Source: Myxococcales bacterium
GTDB taxonomy: Bacteria; Myxococcota; Bradymonadia; REDH01
Direction of reading: 5' to 3'
DNA: 15,346 nucleotides
NCBI GenBank assembly: GCA_018970625.1
Contig: JAGWVZ010000030.1
Location: forward strand, 1 to 15,346
Part shown: one piece after another, positions 8,301 to 13,986 of the stretch
How the letters are laid out: each line of letters begins with the position of its first letter
How positions within the stretch are numbered: the stretch's first letter is position 1
Program-made: the position numbers and the translations under genes
Notes under the pieces: generated by a model
What the model was told of the DNA's origin: nothing
The model's database searches: none
Seen by the model: only the letters and a program-made list of their open reading frames with translations

Positions 8301-8431
8301 TCTACACGTTCTTCGATGACATGCGGATTGGCGCGCGCGACTGGCTGGCCGCACTGTTGAATCCGACCGCGGCGACGAGCGCGACGGGCAGCCGGTCGGT
8401 CGGGCCCGACGTATCGGGTGAAGCGCCCTGA
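5309..8431 (+). CDS. RND family efflux transporter permease
   Basis: The product is 1040 aa, the normal size for AcrB-type pumps, with the expected two-fold arrangement: TM1 at about 20-38, a periplasmic loop to about 335, TM2-6 to about 495, TM7 at about 524-542, a second loop to about 840, then TM8-12 to about 1003. The TM4 motif is VDNAIVVVE (403-411). Asp404 matches AcrB Asp407, while the neighbour is Asn405 rather than a second Asp. TM10 has VNNAIVLVD (912-920) with Asn where AcrB has Lys940. These variants occur in many RND subfamilies, so the pump is probably proton-driven but with a non-AcrB relay. Expression is coupled to the TolC gene by the ATGA overlap; no Shine-Dalgarno precedes the start. 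The substrate cannot be read from sequence; the CusA-type metal relay is not apparent. Confidence 0.93.
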   Translation: MSDSPRGTFIPGLSLTRPVTTVMGFIALLVMGWVAWRNIDVELLPSGFTPPFLFAQIPTLRSSPEDIEQRIAVPTEEMLATVRNLDRLATRINTNSASFIMEFADGTDMNDAYNQVRDRIERVLPQFGNDIGQYFIWKYNPADEPVVWLGASFADSDDPGRLIDDYVVPRLERIPGVSRVEVSGAPQRVVAIQVNERMVDAAGTTMFELIQSLSRDNFGLSAGQVEQDGARFPLRVVARWETLQDMRALPVGQGLTLDDIADIAVQDRAERSMYRVNGRPSIWLEVYKESTANTVEVARAVQQTLDLLPSRFDELASAEFSYFFNQADIIEESLGNLESSAWQGALFAVIVLLLFLRHLRMTALITLAIPVSMLGTIVVLYFAGRTLNVLSLMGLMLVVGMVVDNAIVVVESVQRHRQMGKSSYLAALHGAGEVALAILVSTLTTVVVFVPIILMSGDQMLSFFLGQIGFPVCVGLLASLVVALTLLPLATARLVPGHAPAPPRVIVWFENAYARLLDVTLRRRLEATLLAALVFASTWYPMNHVTVTDQSESAINDFRIFVEMPQSFTWQERVDVMLEYEATLGALREELGVRSVVSRIGGRWGRPNVRCFLVPADERPLQVPEIIERAHGALRQIPGVRTSLSWQSGAGATDSLTVSIAGPDSRRLAELAEEVSRRLRFIDGVSSVRAESGEDGQPEMHFNVDRERALQVGLTPQLVGGTIDFALRGRQVGRLPQDDGELPVFLEGQIASYNEMDELSGMELPSPMGTVTLDSISSSLESPGFRSIDRENRRTAISLTIYTTREDLEVLSDEIDAAMEGFDWPRGYGLDKGRRFMDVSKGAADRMLALTLSVTFVFLLMGILFESFVLPLSILLSIPFAFTGVYWSLWLTGTSLDMMAGVGLVILVGIVVNNAIVLVDVVGDRQREGLTRHVALVEAGRERLRPILMTALTTIFGLIPMAMGNSAVAGVPYKPLGITVMGGLVASTLLTLFVVPLFYTFFDDMRIGARDWLAALLNPTAATSATGSRSVGPDVSGEAP

Positions 8432-8471
8432 CAAAATCGCTCGTGCGTCGTTAATGACTCTGCCCGGGGGA

Positions 8472-8500
8472 TTGATGGAACAGAAGAGTGCCGCTAGCGT
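8472..8500 (+). promoter_or_regulatory. Weak candidate promoter of the CBS-domain gene
   Basis: TTGATG (8472-8477, 4 of 6 matches to -35) and TAGCGT (8495-8500, 3 of 6 to -10) are separated by 17 bp, in the 125-bp gap after the RND gene. No intrinsic terminator is visible in this gap, so read-through from the efflux unit is also possible. Confidence 0.25.
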
Positions 8501-8556
8501 CCTGACCAACTGTTCAAACTGCCGCATACGGGCAACTGATCGCGTTGGAGCACCCC

Positions 8557-9015
8557 ATGATGAAGGTCTGTGACCTGATGACCTCCGAACCCATGACTGC
8601 CACCGAGAGCACCAGCCTGCTCGCGGTATGGGAGCGCATGAATCTGGCTCGCATCCGCCATATGCCCGTGGTCCGGGGCGCTCGTCTCGTTGGTCTGGTG
8701 TCTTCGCGCGACGTCCTCGCGGCCGCACCATCGCGGCTGGTCGATGACGACGAGCAGCTGGCGCGCGAGATGTTGTCTCGCGTACCTGTTGCCGAAGTCA
8801 TGAAGAGAGAACTCATAACCGTGCTACCCGACACGGAGCTCGAGACGGTGTGTGACGAGCTGCTGGAGCGAAAAATCGACTGCCTGCCCGTCGTGGATGC
8901 AGACGGTAACCTGCTCGGAATCGTCACCGCATCGGATTTCCTGAAGTTGGCTCGCACGCTGCTGCAGATGACGCGCCGCTTTGAGACGTCGGACTCCGAC
9001 CTGAACGCATCCTGA
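8557..9015 (+). CDS. Two-CBS-domain protein
   Basis: From ATG 8557 the product is 152 aa. It consists of two CBS repeats, about residues 4-60 (DLMTSEPMTATESTSL... HMPVV... LVGLVSSRDVL) and 80-135 (VMKRELITVLPDT... CLPVVDADGNLLGIVTASDF). It has no catalytic domain, membrane segment or export signal, so it is cytoplasmic. Paired CBS motifs form a Bateman module that usually binds adenosine nucleotides and senses energy state, often as a partner of another protein. Start choice: GGAG at 8547-8550 lies 6 nt before ATG 8557 and 9 nt before ATG 8560; a TTG at 8545 overlaps that site and is unlikely. It lies 125 bp downstream of the RND gene on the same strand. A role in controlling efflux would be speculation. 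Confidence 0.88.
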   Translation: MMKVCDLMTSEPMTATESTSLLAVWERMNLARIRHMPVVRGARLVGLVSSRDVLAAAPSRLVDDDEQLAREMLSRVPVAEVMKRELITVLPDTELETVCDELLERKIDCLPVVDADGNLLGIVTASDFLKLARTLLQMTRRFETSDSDLNAS

Positions 9016-9022
9016 CGATTCT

Positions 9023-9057
9023 GGTGGTTTCGTACCACCGCCCGGGCCTTTCTGGCC
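9023..9057. terminator. Hairpins after the CBS-domain gene
   Basis: A stem GGTGGT/ACCACC with a TTCGT loop (9023-9039) starts 7 bp after the CBS stop codon. A short GGCC/GGCC stem follows (about 9045-9055). The position fits a terminator, and being nearly symmetrical it could serve both converging genes, but there is no T run on either side. A Rho-independent terminator is therefore doubtful. Confidence 0.3.
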
Positions 9058-9150
9058 GCAACCCCGGTCCTTGTACAGGCTGACCCGAGCGCGCTCGCAG
9101 AACCCTGGCGTGCGCATCGGGGCAAAGCGCAGCGGGCATGCCGCTACACG

Positions 9151-9330
9151 CTACACTGCGCCCTGCCGCCACCAGGCCGTCACAATGACAAGGAATGCCA
9201 TCCCGCATAATGCCACCAGCATCCAGCGTAGTCGGGCCGCCTGCTGGTCGTTGCTGCGCCCATACGAGGTGTTCATGAGCGCCGCCATGCGACTTGACTT
9301 GGATGGCTGTCCATTCGATTCGGTCATCAT
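9151..9330 (-). CDS. Small single-helix membrane protein, unknown function
   Basis: The predicted product is 59 aa: a polar N-terminal half rich in Ser, Asn and Gln, one transmembrane helix at about residues 36-54 (LRWMLVALCGMAFLVIVTAWW) with Arg on both flanks, and a short tail. I do not recognise a family. Support for a real gene: AGGAG on the minus strand (9340-9344) lies 9 nt before ATG 9330. The hydrophobic segment has the length and flanks of a real helix, and the frame fills a gap otherwise empty on both strands. A GTG at 9336 is too close to the Shine-Dalgarno to be the start. It converges on the CBS-domain gene and diverges from the dihydrouridine synthase gene, 71 bp away. It could be a small accessory subunit or a membrane stress peptide. 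Confidence 0.6.
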   Translation of the reverse strand: MMTESNGQPSKSSRMAALMNTSYGRSNDQQAARLRWMLVALCGMAFLVIVTAWWRQGAV

Positions 9331-9401
9331 CTCCACCGTCTCCTGAACATGCGAGACCCGCTCTTCGCCAAAATTCAGGCCCAGCTACGAGCATAGACGC
9401 G

Positions 9402-10454
9402 TTGAACCAAGGTTTCCAGATAGGCGCGCACAAAATCTGGCCGCCAGTCGCGCTGGCGCCCATGGAAGGCGTCACCGACCGACCTTTCCGCTCGGTCATC
9501 CGTTCGCTGGGTGGCGTGGGACTCACCGTCACCGAGTTTGTCTCTTCCGAGGCCATGACGCGCGATGTGCGAGACGCCTGGCGCATGGCCGAGCTTGACC
9601 CGGGCGAACATCCCGTCTCGATTCAGATTTATGGCCGCGACCCCGAACGCATGGCGCAGGCCGCACGATTCTGCCAGGGCCTTGGCGCAGACATCGTCGA
9701 CATCAACCTTGGCTGCCCATCCAAGCGCGTCACCTCGGGGTGCGCCGGATCAGCCCTGATGCGAGAGCCCGAGCTCGCCAATGAGATTTTCGACGCCGTC
9801 GCGCGCGCGGTCACCGTCCCGTGGAGCGTCAAAATGAGGCTCGGCTGGGACCACAGCGACTACACCGCGCCCCAGATCGCCGCAGCGGCACAGGCGCGCG
9901 GCGCTCAGCTGATCACCGTGCATGGCCGTACCAAGAGCGACGCGTATCGCTACCCGGCCCGCTGGGCACCAGTTCGGCAGGTTCGCGATGCCATCTCGGT
10001 TCCGTTGCTGGTGAATGGCGACATCGTCGATGCGGCCACCGCCCGACAGGCGCTGGCTGACTCAGGCGCCGACGGCGTGATGATCGGCAGGGCGGTCATG
10101 TCCGACCCATGGGCGCTCCGTCGCGTCTCGGCGGAGTTATACGGCGGGGAATTATGGGAACCCACCGCCGACGACCGAAAAAACTTTCTGTTTCGTTATC
10201 TCGATGAAGTCGAAATCGATGCGGAACGCGAAGGACGTGACGAGCCCGGCAGGCGCTCGCTCGCCAAACTCCGAAAGGTAATCGGTTACTTTTCGAGGGG
10301 CATGCACGGCTCTGCCCGATTGCGTGCCACGCTTCAGAGTGTCGATACCACCAGCGAAGCCCGGGACATGATTGGCGAGTTCTTCGCGCGTTCTTTTTTT
10401 CAGGGCGGTCATCAGCCCGGCGTTGACGTTCACCCCGACTCCCCGGAACCCTGA
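9402..10454 (+). CDS. dus: tRNA-dihydrouridine synthase (DusB/NifR3-like)
   Basis: This FMN enzyme reduces uridine to dihydrouridine in tRNA D-loops using NADPH. The protein shows the family landmarks in order: APMEGVTDRPFR (19-30), SIQIYG before the active-site region, INLGCPSKRVTSGCAGSALM with catalytic Cys105, VKMRLGW (Lys144), VHGRT (173-177), VNGDI and IGRAVMSDPW of the FMN phosphate site. A helical C-terminal RNA-binding part follows. Start: the frame is open from 9294, but the only upstream ATG (9303) lies inside the divergent small gene and lacks a Shine-Dalgarno. TTG 9402 gives 350 aa and puts APMEG about 19 residues in, as in family members. This start is inferred, with only weak ribosome-binding signal. 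Which uridine it modifies cannot be told. A lipoprotein gene follows after one base. Confidence 0.92.
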   Translation: MNQGFQIGAHKIWPPVALAPMEGVTDRPFRSVIRSLGGVGLTVTEFVSSEAMTRDVRDAWRMAELDPGEHPVSIQIYGRDPERMAQAARFCQGLGADIVDINLGCPSKRVTSGCAGSALMREPELANEIFDAVARAVTVPWSVKMRLGWDHSDYTAPQIAAAAQARGAQLITVHGRTKSDAYRYPARWAPVRQVRDAISVPLLVNGDIVDAATARQALADSGADGVMIGRAVMSDPWALRRVSAELYGGELWEPTADDRKNFLFRYLDEVEIDAEREGRDEPGRRSLAKLRKVIGYFSRGMHGSARLRATLQSVDTTSEARDMIGEFFARSFFQGGHQPGVDVHPDSPEP

Positions 10455-10455
10455 A

Positions 10456-11763
10456 ATGCGCGAGAAAACACAGTCGTTCTCTACGAGTTTCTGCCCCTCG
10501 TCGATCGCGGCGATTTGCTGTTTCGCTGCTGCGGCCTGTGGAGTCAGCGAAGACACAAATCAGCGCGGTTCTTCTGCTGCCGATGTGACCGCTGATACGG
10601 ATGCCGCCGCGGATGGGTCGTCAGCCCTGCCTGTACCCGGCACCCTGACGCTGGCCGACGGCACGCTGGCGACAGTTCTCCCCGAAGGTTCACGCGTCGT
10701 GGCCCTGCAGGCCGCCGACTGGGCGTGGGAAGGATTCAATCACCGGGTAAGCCAACTGGGAGTCTGGCCCACGCTGAGCGAGACCGGTGAGCTGGCGAGC
10801 GCCGAACTCACATTTGTGGGTGGTGATTTTACCACCGGTGCCATCGCCGAAGACGACGCGCTGGTCTCGGCCCGTTGGGTCAGTATGGCGGCCGATCAGG
10901 CGGTGTGGCTGGACGTCCGCGCCATGGTGCCCTCCAGCGAAGAGCTCGTTCAGCGCATTGATATCTCGCAGCTCCGTCCGCTCTGGGGAGATGCCGATGT
11001 GGTCGCGGCGCTGGTGGGCGTGCGCTTCAATACGGGTGTAGAACAGTCCGATACGTATCCCGGGGGGTATGACCCTTCACTGGGATTTACCAGCCGCGGG
11101 TTTGGCGTGTTCGCAACGCTCGACGCTACGCGACAACCCGGCGCAGTCGAGGTGTCGATTCGCTTCGAACATGGTCTGGCCGAGGATGAGGTGTTGCGCG
11201 CCGATATGAACGCGGCCATGCCATTTGCACAAACCGAAGCCGACATCAGGATTGTTCTTTTCACGCCGGCAAACAATGCGCCGAGCGAGGTGTTTTCGCA
11301 TGAGTTTCAGTTCGAACAGCCGGGAGACCCGCCCCGATTTACGTCGGCGCTGCAGCCTGAACCGACCGACGAGCTGCGAAATTTTGTCACTGCGGCACCG
11401 GGTGCGCCTGCAGGAAATGTCGCGCTCAGCGGGTTTAATCTGAAATTTTTTAATCATTGTGAGCCCGGCGACGCCTATTACGGGCAGGGTGAGTGTAACG
11501 AGGTCTGTGAGTTTCAGGGCTTCGCGCCGGGTGAATATATGCGCCGATTTGCGGTCGGCGTTGAGACGGTGCAATGCTCCGAAAACCCCGAAACATGTCA
11601 GTTTCGGTTTGCTGCCCACGCCGGAAACGAGAGTCAGGGACCGGTTTTTCGGTCGATGCGCTACGAAGCTGTCGGGCGCTTTGCCTGGGTAGCCGACCCG
11701 GATGCCTTCACGCTGGAAGGCTCCGCTGAGTTTCCCGCTGGCACCACGACGGTAGATTTTTAA
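10456..11763 (+). CDS. Putative lipoprotein, Cys-containing C-terminal region, unknown function
   Basis: From ATG 10456 the product is 435 aa. The N-terminus has a hydrophobic signal ending FAAAAC, with probable lipid Cys28 (the lipobox is weak, with Ala rather than Leu at -3). An Asp/Ala/Thr-rich linker to about residue 57 follows, the same style as in the DUF1592 lipoprotein of this window. The rest looks like mostly beta-strand secreted domains. The last third holds five Cys (335, 347, 351, 374, 381), including a CNEVC motif, so disulfides or metal binding are possible. I do not recognise a family. The start is favoured because ATG lies one base after the dus stop and GGAA (10445-10448) sits 7 nt upstream; the open frame before it only overlaps dus. 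It is probably co-transcribed with dus, though a functional link is not obvious. It converges on the HAD gene 36 bp away. Confidence 0.75.
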   Translation: MREKTQSFSTSFCPSSIAAICCFAAAACGVSEDTNQRGSSAADVTADTDAAADGSSALPVPGTLTLADGTLATVLPEGSRVVALQAADWAWEGFNHRVSQLGVWPTLSETGELASAELTFVGGDFTTGAIAEDDALVSARWVSMAADQAVWLDVRAMVPSSEELVQRIDISQLRPLWGDADVVAALVGVRFNTGVEQSDTYPGGYDPSLGFTSRGFGVFATLDATRQPGAVEVSIRFEHGLAEDEVLRADMNAAMPFAQTEADIRIVLFTPANNAPSEVFSHEFQFEQPGDPPRFTSALQPEPTDELRNFVTAAPGAPAGNVALSGFNLKFFNHCEPGDAYYGQGECNEVCEFQGFAPGEYMRRFAVGVETVQCSENPETCQFRFAAHAGNESQGPVFRSMRYEAVGRFAWVADPDAFTLEGSAEFPAGTTTVDF

Positions 11764-11799
11764 GCCCGGCCTTGCCGCCGTCAACGCTACGCCGCGTGG

Positions 11800-12486
11800 T
11801 CAGGTGACCCATTCGCGTACAGGCCAGCCCTCACGCCATGCCAGACGTCGCAATCGTGGATCAGGATTCACGACCACCGGATGTCCCACGGCATATAATC
11901 CCGGCGCATCGGACAATGAATCGGTATAAAACCAGGCGTCTTCCAGCGTGCCCCCATGACGCGCCAGCCACTGCTGCGCGTGTTCCACCTTGCCCCTGCC
12001 ATAGCACATGGGCGACAGAATCTCGCCCGTCAGCCGGTTATCGTCGTCCTTGCCGAAATGATTTGCCAGCCAGTCATCAAATCCCCATGCCTGGGCCGCA
12101 ATATCGGCCTGCCAGCAGGAAGTGTTCGATAAAATCACGAGTCGGTGCCCCTGTGAACGGTGCCAGGCCATCGCTTCACGGGCCTGAGGCAGCAGGCGAT
12201 GCACAATATCGCGATCAAACCACGCCGCGGTGCGCGCGATAATATCCGTTTCGGGAACGCCACGATAATGGGCGAGCGCCTGTGCATACGCCGCGGGGAG
12301 ATCTATCAGGCTCAGGTGGTAGCCCAGTGACCAGAGCAGCGCACGCGCCAACTGCCGTGCAGAAATGCGGCCCTTTTCAAACTCATATTGCGCAAATAAA
12401 CGCCCACTGTTCACGTCGATCAGCGTGCGATCCAGATCGAAGAATGCAACGGGAGATGCGGGGAGCGAAGATCGAAGCGCGTTCAT
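11800..12486 (-). CDS. HAD-IB family phosphatase (phosphoserine phosphatase-like)
   Basis: From ATG 12486 the product is 228 aa, a cytoplasmic HAD hydrolase with all four motifs: I, FFDLDRT with nucleophile Asp17 and Asp19; II, LSNTS with Ser120; III, GKVEHA with Lys166; IV, YTDSLSDAP with Asp189 and Asp193. A helical C1-type cap lies at about 25-95. The YTDSxSDxP form of motif IV is typical of subfamily IB proteins, which include phosphoserine phosphatases and many broad phosphomonoesterases. The true substrate is unknown, so serB is not assigned. The frame stays open upstream to 12702, but that part looks non-coding and overlaps the divergent promoter region. No Shine-Dalgarno is visible. 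It ends converging on the lipoprotein gene. Confidence 0.87.
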   Translation of the reverse strand: MNALRSSLPASPVAFFDLDRTLIDVNSGRLFAQYEFEKGRISARQLARALLWSLGYHLSLIDLPAAYAQALAHYRGVPETDIIARTAAWFDRDIVHRLLPQAREAMAWHRSQGHRLVILSNTSCWQADIAAQAWGFDDWLANHFGKDDDNRLTGEILSPMCYGRGKVEHAQQWLARHGGTLEDAWFYTDSLSDAPGLYAVGHPVVVNPDPRLRRLAWREGWPVREWVT

Positions 12487-12508
12487 GGCAGCGATTTGGG
12501 ACAAACGG

Positions 12509-12551
12509 TAACGGACGCCGTTATGTACAGCCGTCAGGGCGGCGGTGGCAA
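12509..12551 (-). promoter_or_regulatory. Candidate promoter and operator of the HAD phosphatase gene
   Basis: On the minus strand TTGCCA (12546-12551, 5 of 6 matches to -35) and TACATA (12522-12527, 3 of 6 to -10) are separated by 18 bp. A perfect inverted repeat, TAACGG-ACG-CCGTTA (12509-12523), overlaps the end of the -10 and the expected start point, the usual place for a repressor operator. The leader would be about 28 nt. The repeat is certain; the promoter and operator reading is inference. Confidence 0.4.
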
Positions 12552-12721
12552 GGCGTAGCACTACACCAACACGATTGGCCAGAACCCCCCGGGAAAACTC
12601 GCGAACGGTCGGGCGACGGCGAACCCCGCACTTGTCAGATGGCGGGCAAACTGTCAGCACCGGCCCGACAGCGCGTTCTGCTATGGGCTGGACCCCGAAC
12701 ATGGCGACAAAAGGAGAGAAG
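12552..12721. other. Rest of the HAD/sbcD divergent gap
   Basis: No credible gene is seen here. TGTCAG occurs twice (12633-12638 and 12652-12657, 19 bp apart), and CTGTC/GACAG arms (12651-12671) flank an 11-nt spacer. These may be part of the sbcD control region, but no -35/-10 pair is convincing. The only strong signal is the sbcD ribosome binding site, AGGAG at 12712-12716. Confidence 0.35.
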
Positions 12722-13978
12722 ATGCGGATACTTCACACAGCCGACTGGCACCTGGGCTGCACGCTGGGGCAGAACCATGCGTCGCGAACGCAGGAGCATG
12801 CAGCGTTCCTGCAATGGCTGCTGGCGACCATTCAGGAGCAGGGCGTCGAGGTGCTGCTGGTCGCGGGCGACATCTTCGATCAGGCGCAGCCCTCCGCCGA
12901 AGCCCAGCAGCTGTACTACGACTTTCTGGGGCAGGCCGCTCGCCTCCCGGGACTCCGGCGCGTCGTCATTACCGGCGGCAATCACGACTCAGCCACCCGG
13001 CTCGACGCGCCGGACGGCGTGCTCAGGGCGTTGCAGGTATCGGTGGTGGGCGGCTACTCCAGGTCTCTCGACGCTGCGCGTTATCTGGTGCCCGTTGCCG
13101 GGGACGATGGCCAGGTAAAGCTCGTGGTCGCAGCCGTCCCGTATGTGAACGAATGGCGCCTTGGTCAGACCGATCAGTCCGATGCGGGTGCGTTGATGCA
13201 AGGGTTTACCGCGCTTTATTCGTCGCTCGCCGATGCAGCCAAGGCGCGGTGGCCCGAGGCTGCGCTGGTGGCAACCGGGCACCTGACGTGCGCCAGAGAC
13301 AAGACGATCGTCGAAGGGCACGCCAGCGATGAAGATCACGTCGGTTCACTGGATGCGCCTCAGGAAATTCACAGGGTAGGGACTCTGGGCGCCCTGCCAC
13401 CATCCATATTTGACCAGCGATATCAGTATGTTGCGCTCGGTCATATCCATCGCGGATTTCCGGTCGAGAGACCGAGGGTGTGGTATAGCGGAACGCCGGT
13501 CGCGGTGAATTTTGCGGAAGGTGCGTCACCCCGGCGAGTGCTGCTGGTAGATGTGCAAGGTGGCGCCCTGCAACAGGTCACCCCGCTTGTTGTGCCGTGC
13601 ACTCGGCAGGTCATCGAGATTCGTGGCGATGAAGAGAAAGTAAAAGCCGCGCTCAGGTCACTCCAGCCGGTTGGAGAGCAGCCGGCGCTGGTGTCGGTGA
13701 TTCTGGAGAGTGACAAGCCGGCGCTCGGTCGGCGCGACGCGATGGTTCGGTTTCTGGAGCAGCAGTTTCCCGATGAGGTGACCCGACCCCTGCTGTCCGC
13801 GTGGCAGGAGCGGCGGCCTTCTTCAGAACAGAGCGTTGCCAACGCGCTACGCACGCCAGCAGAACGTCCTACTCCGGAGGGTGTTTTCAGGCGTGCGTGG
13901 ATCGCGAAACATGGCGCCGAGCCGGACGTCGAGATTATGCGGGCGTTTCATAGCCTTTTAACGACCGAAAATCTCTAA
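12722..13978 (+). CDS. sbcD: SbcCD nuclease subunit D (SbcD/Mre11-type exonuclease)
   Basis: SbcD is the Mn-dependent nuclease subunit of the SbcCD (Rad50/Mre11-like) complex, which opens hairpins and trims blocked double-strand ends. From ATG 12722 the product is 418 aa, the normal length. Metallophosphatase motifs are complete: HTADWHLG with Asp8 and His10, LVAGDIFD with Asp50, GGNHDS with Asn87 and His88, ATGHLT with His187, and LGHIHRG with His241 and His243. A capping domain follows from about residue 290. AGGAG 5 nt before ATG 12722 fixes the start; the frame is open another 177 nt upstream, but that part has no family resemblance. sbcC follows after 8 bp, and the stop codon itself forms part of the sbcC ribosome binding site. 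Confidence 0.95.
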   Translation: MRILHTADWHLGCTLGQNHASRTQEHAAFLQWLLATIQEQGVEVLLVAGDIFDQAQPSAEAQQLYYDFLGQAARLPGLRRVVITGGNHDSATRLDAPDGVLRALQVSVVGGYSRSLDAARYLVPVAGDDGQVKLVVAAVPYVNEWRLGQTDQSDAGALMQGFTALYSSLADAAKARWPEAALVATGHLTCARDKTIVEGHASDEDHVGSLDAPQEIHRVGTLGALPPSIFDQRYQYVALGHIHRGFPVERPRVWYSGTPVAVNFAEGASPRRVLLVDVQGGALQQVTPLVVPCTRQVIEIRGDEEKVKAALRSLQPVGEQPALVSVILESDKPALGRRDAMVRFLEQQFPDEVTRPLLSAWQERRPSSEQSVANALRTPAERPTPEGVFRRAWIAKHGAEPDVEIMRAFHSLLTTENL

Positions 13979-13986
13979 GGGGGGAT

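Noticed and set aside
7637..8731. Long open frame (364 codons) on the minus strand opposite the RND gene
   Set aside because: It lies antisense to the strongly conserved end of the pump, is rich in His, Gln and Arg, and has no family look; it is a GC-rich shadow.
9143..9156. Tandem GCTACAC repeat at the end of the small membrane gene
   Set aside because: Two copies of 7 bp are expected by chance, and nothing nearby suggests a mobile element or attachment site.
10152..10556. Minus-strand frame across the dus/lipoprotein junction
   Set aside because: It lies antisense to the conserved end of dus and the lipoprotein signal, with no ribosome binding site or family resemblance seen.
12633..12671. 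TGTCAG repeats as an SOS (LexA) box for sbcDC
   Set aside because: The spacing and bases do not match the LexA box forms I know. I kept them only as unassigned sequence.
12487..12702. N-terminal extension of the HAD reading frame
   Set aside because: The composition is unlike the gene, and the HAD motif I normally lies near the N-terminus, as it does from ATG 12486.
12545..12721. N-terminal extension of the SbcD reading frame
   Set aside because: The SbcD family begins with MRILHTADWH, and AGGAG sits exactly before that ATG.
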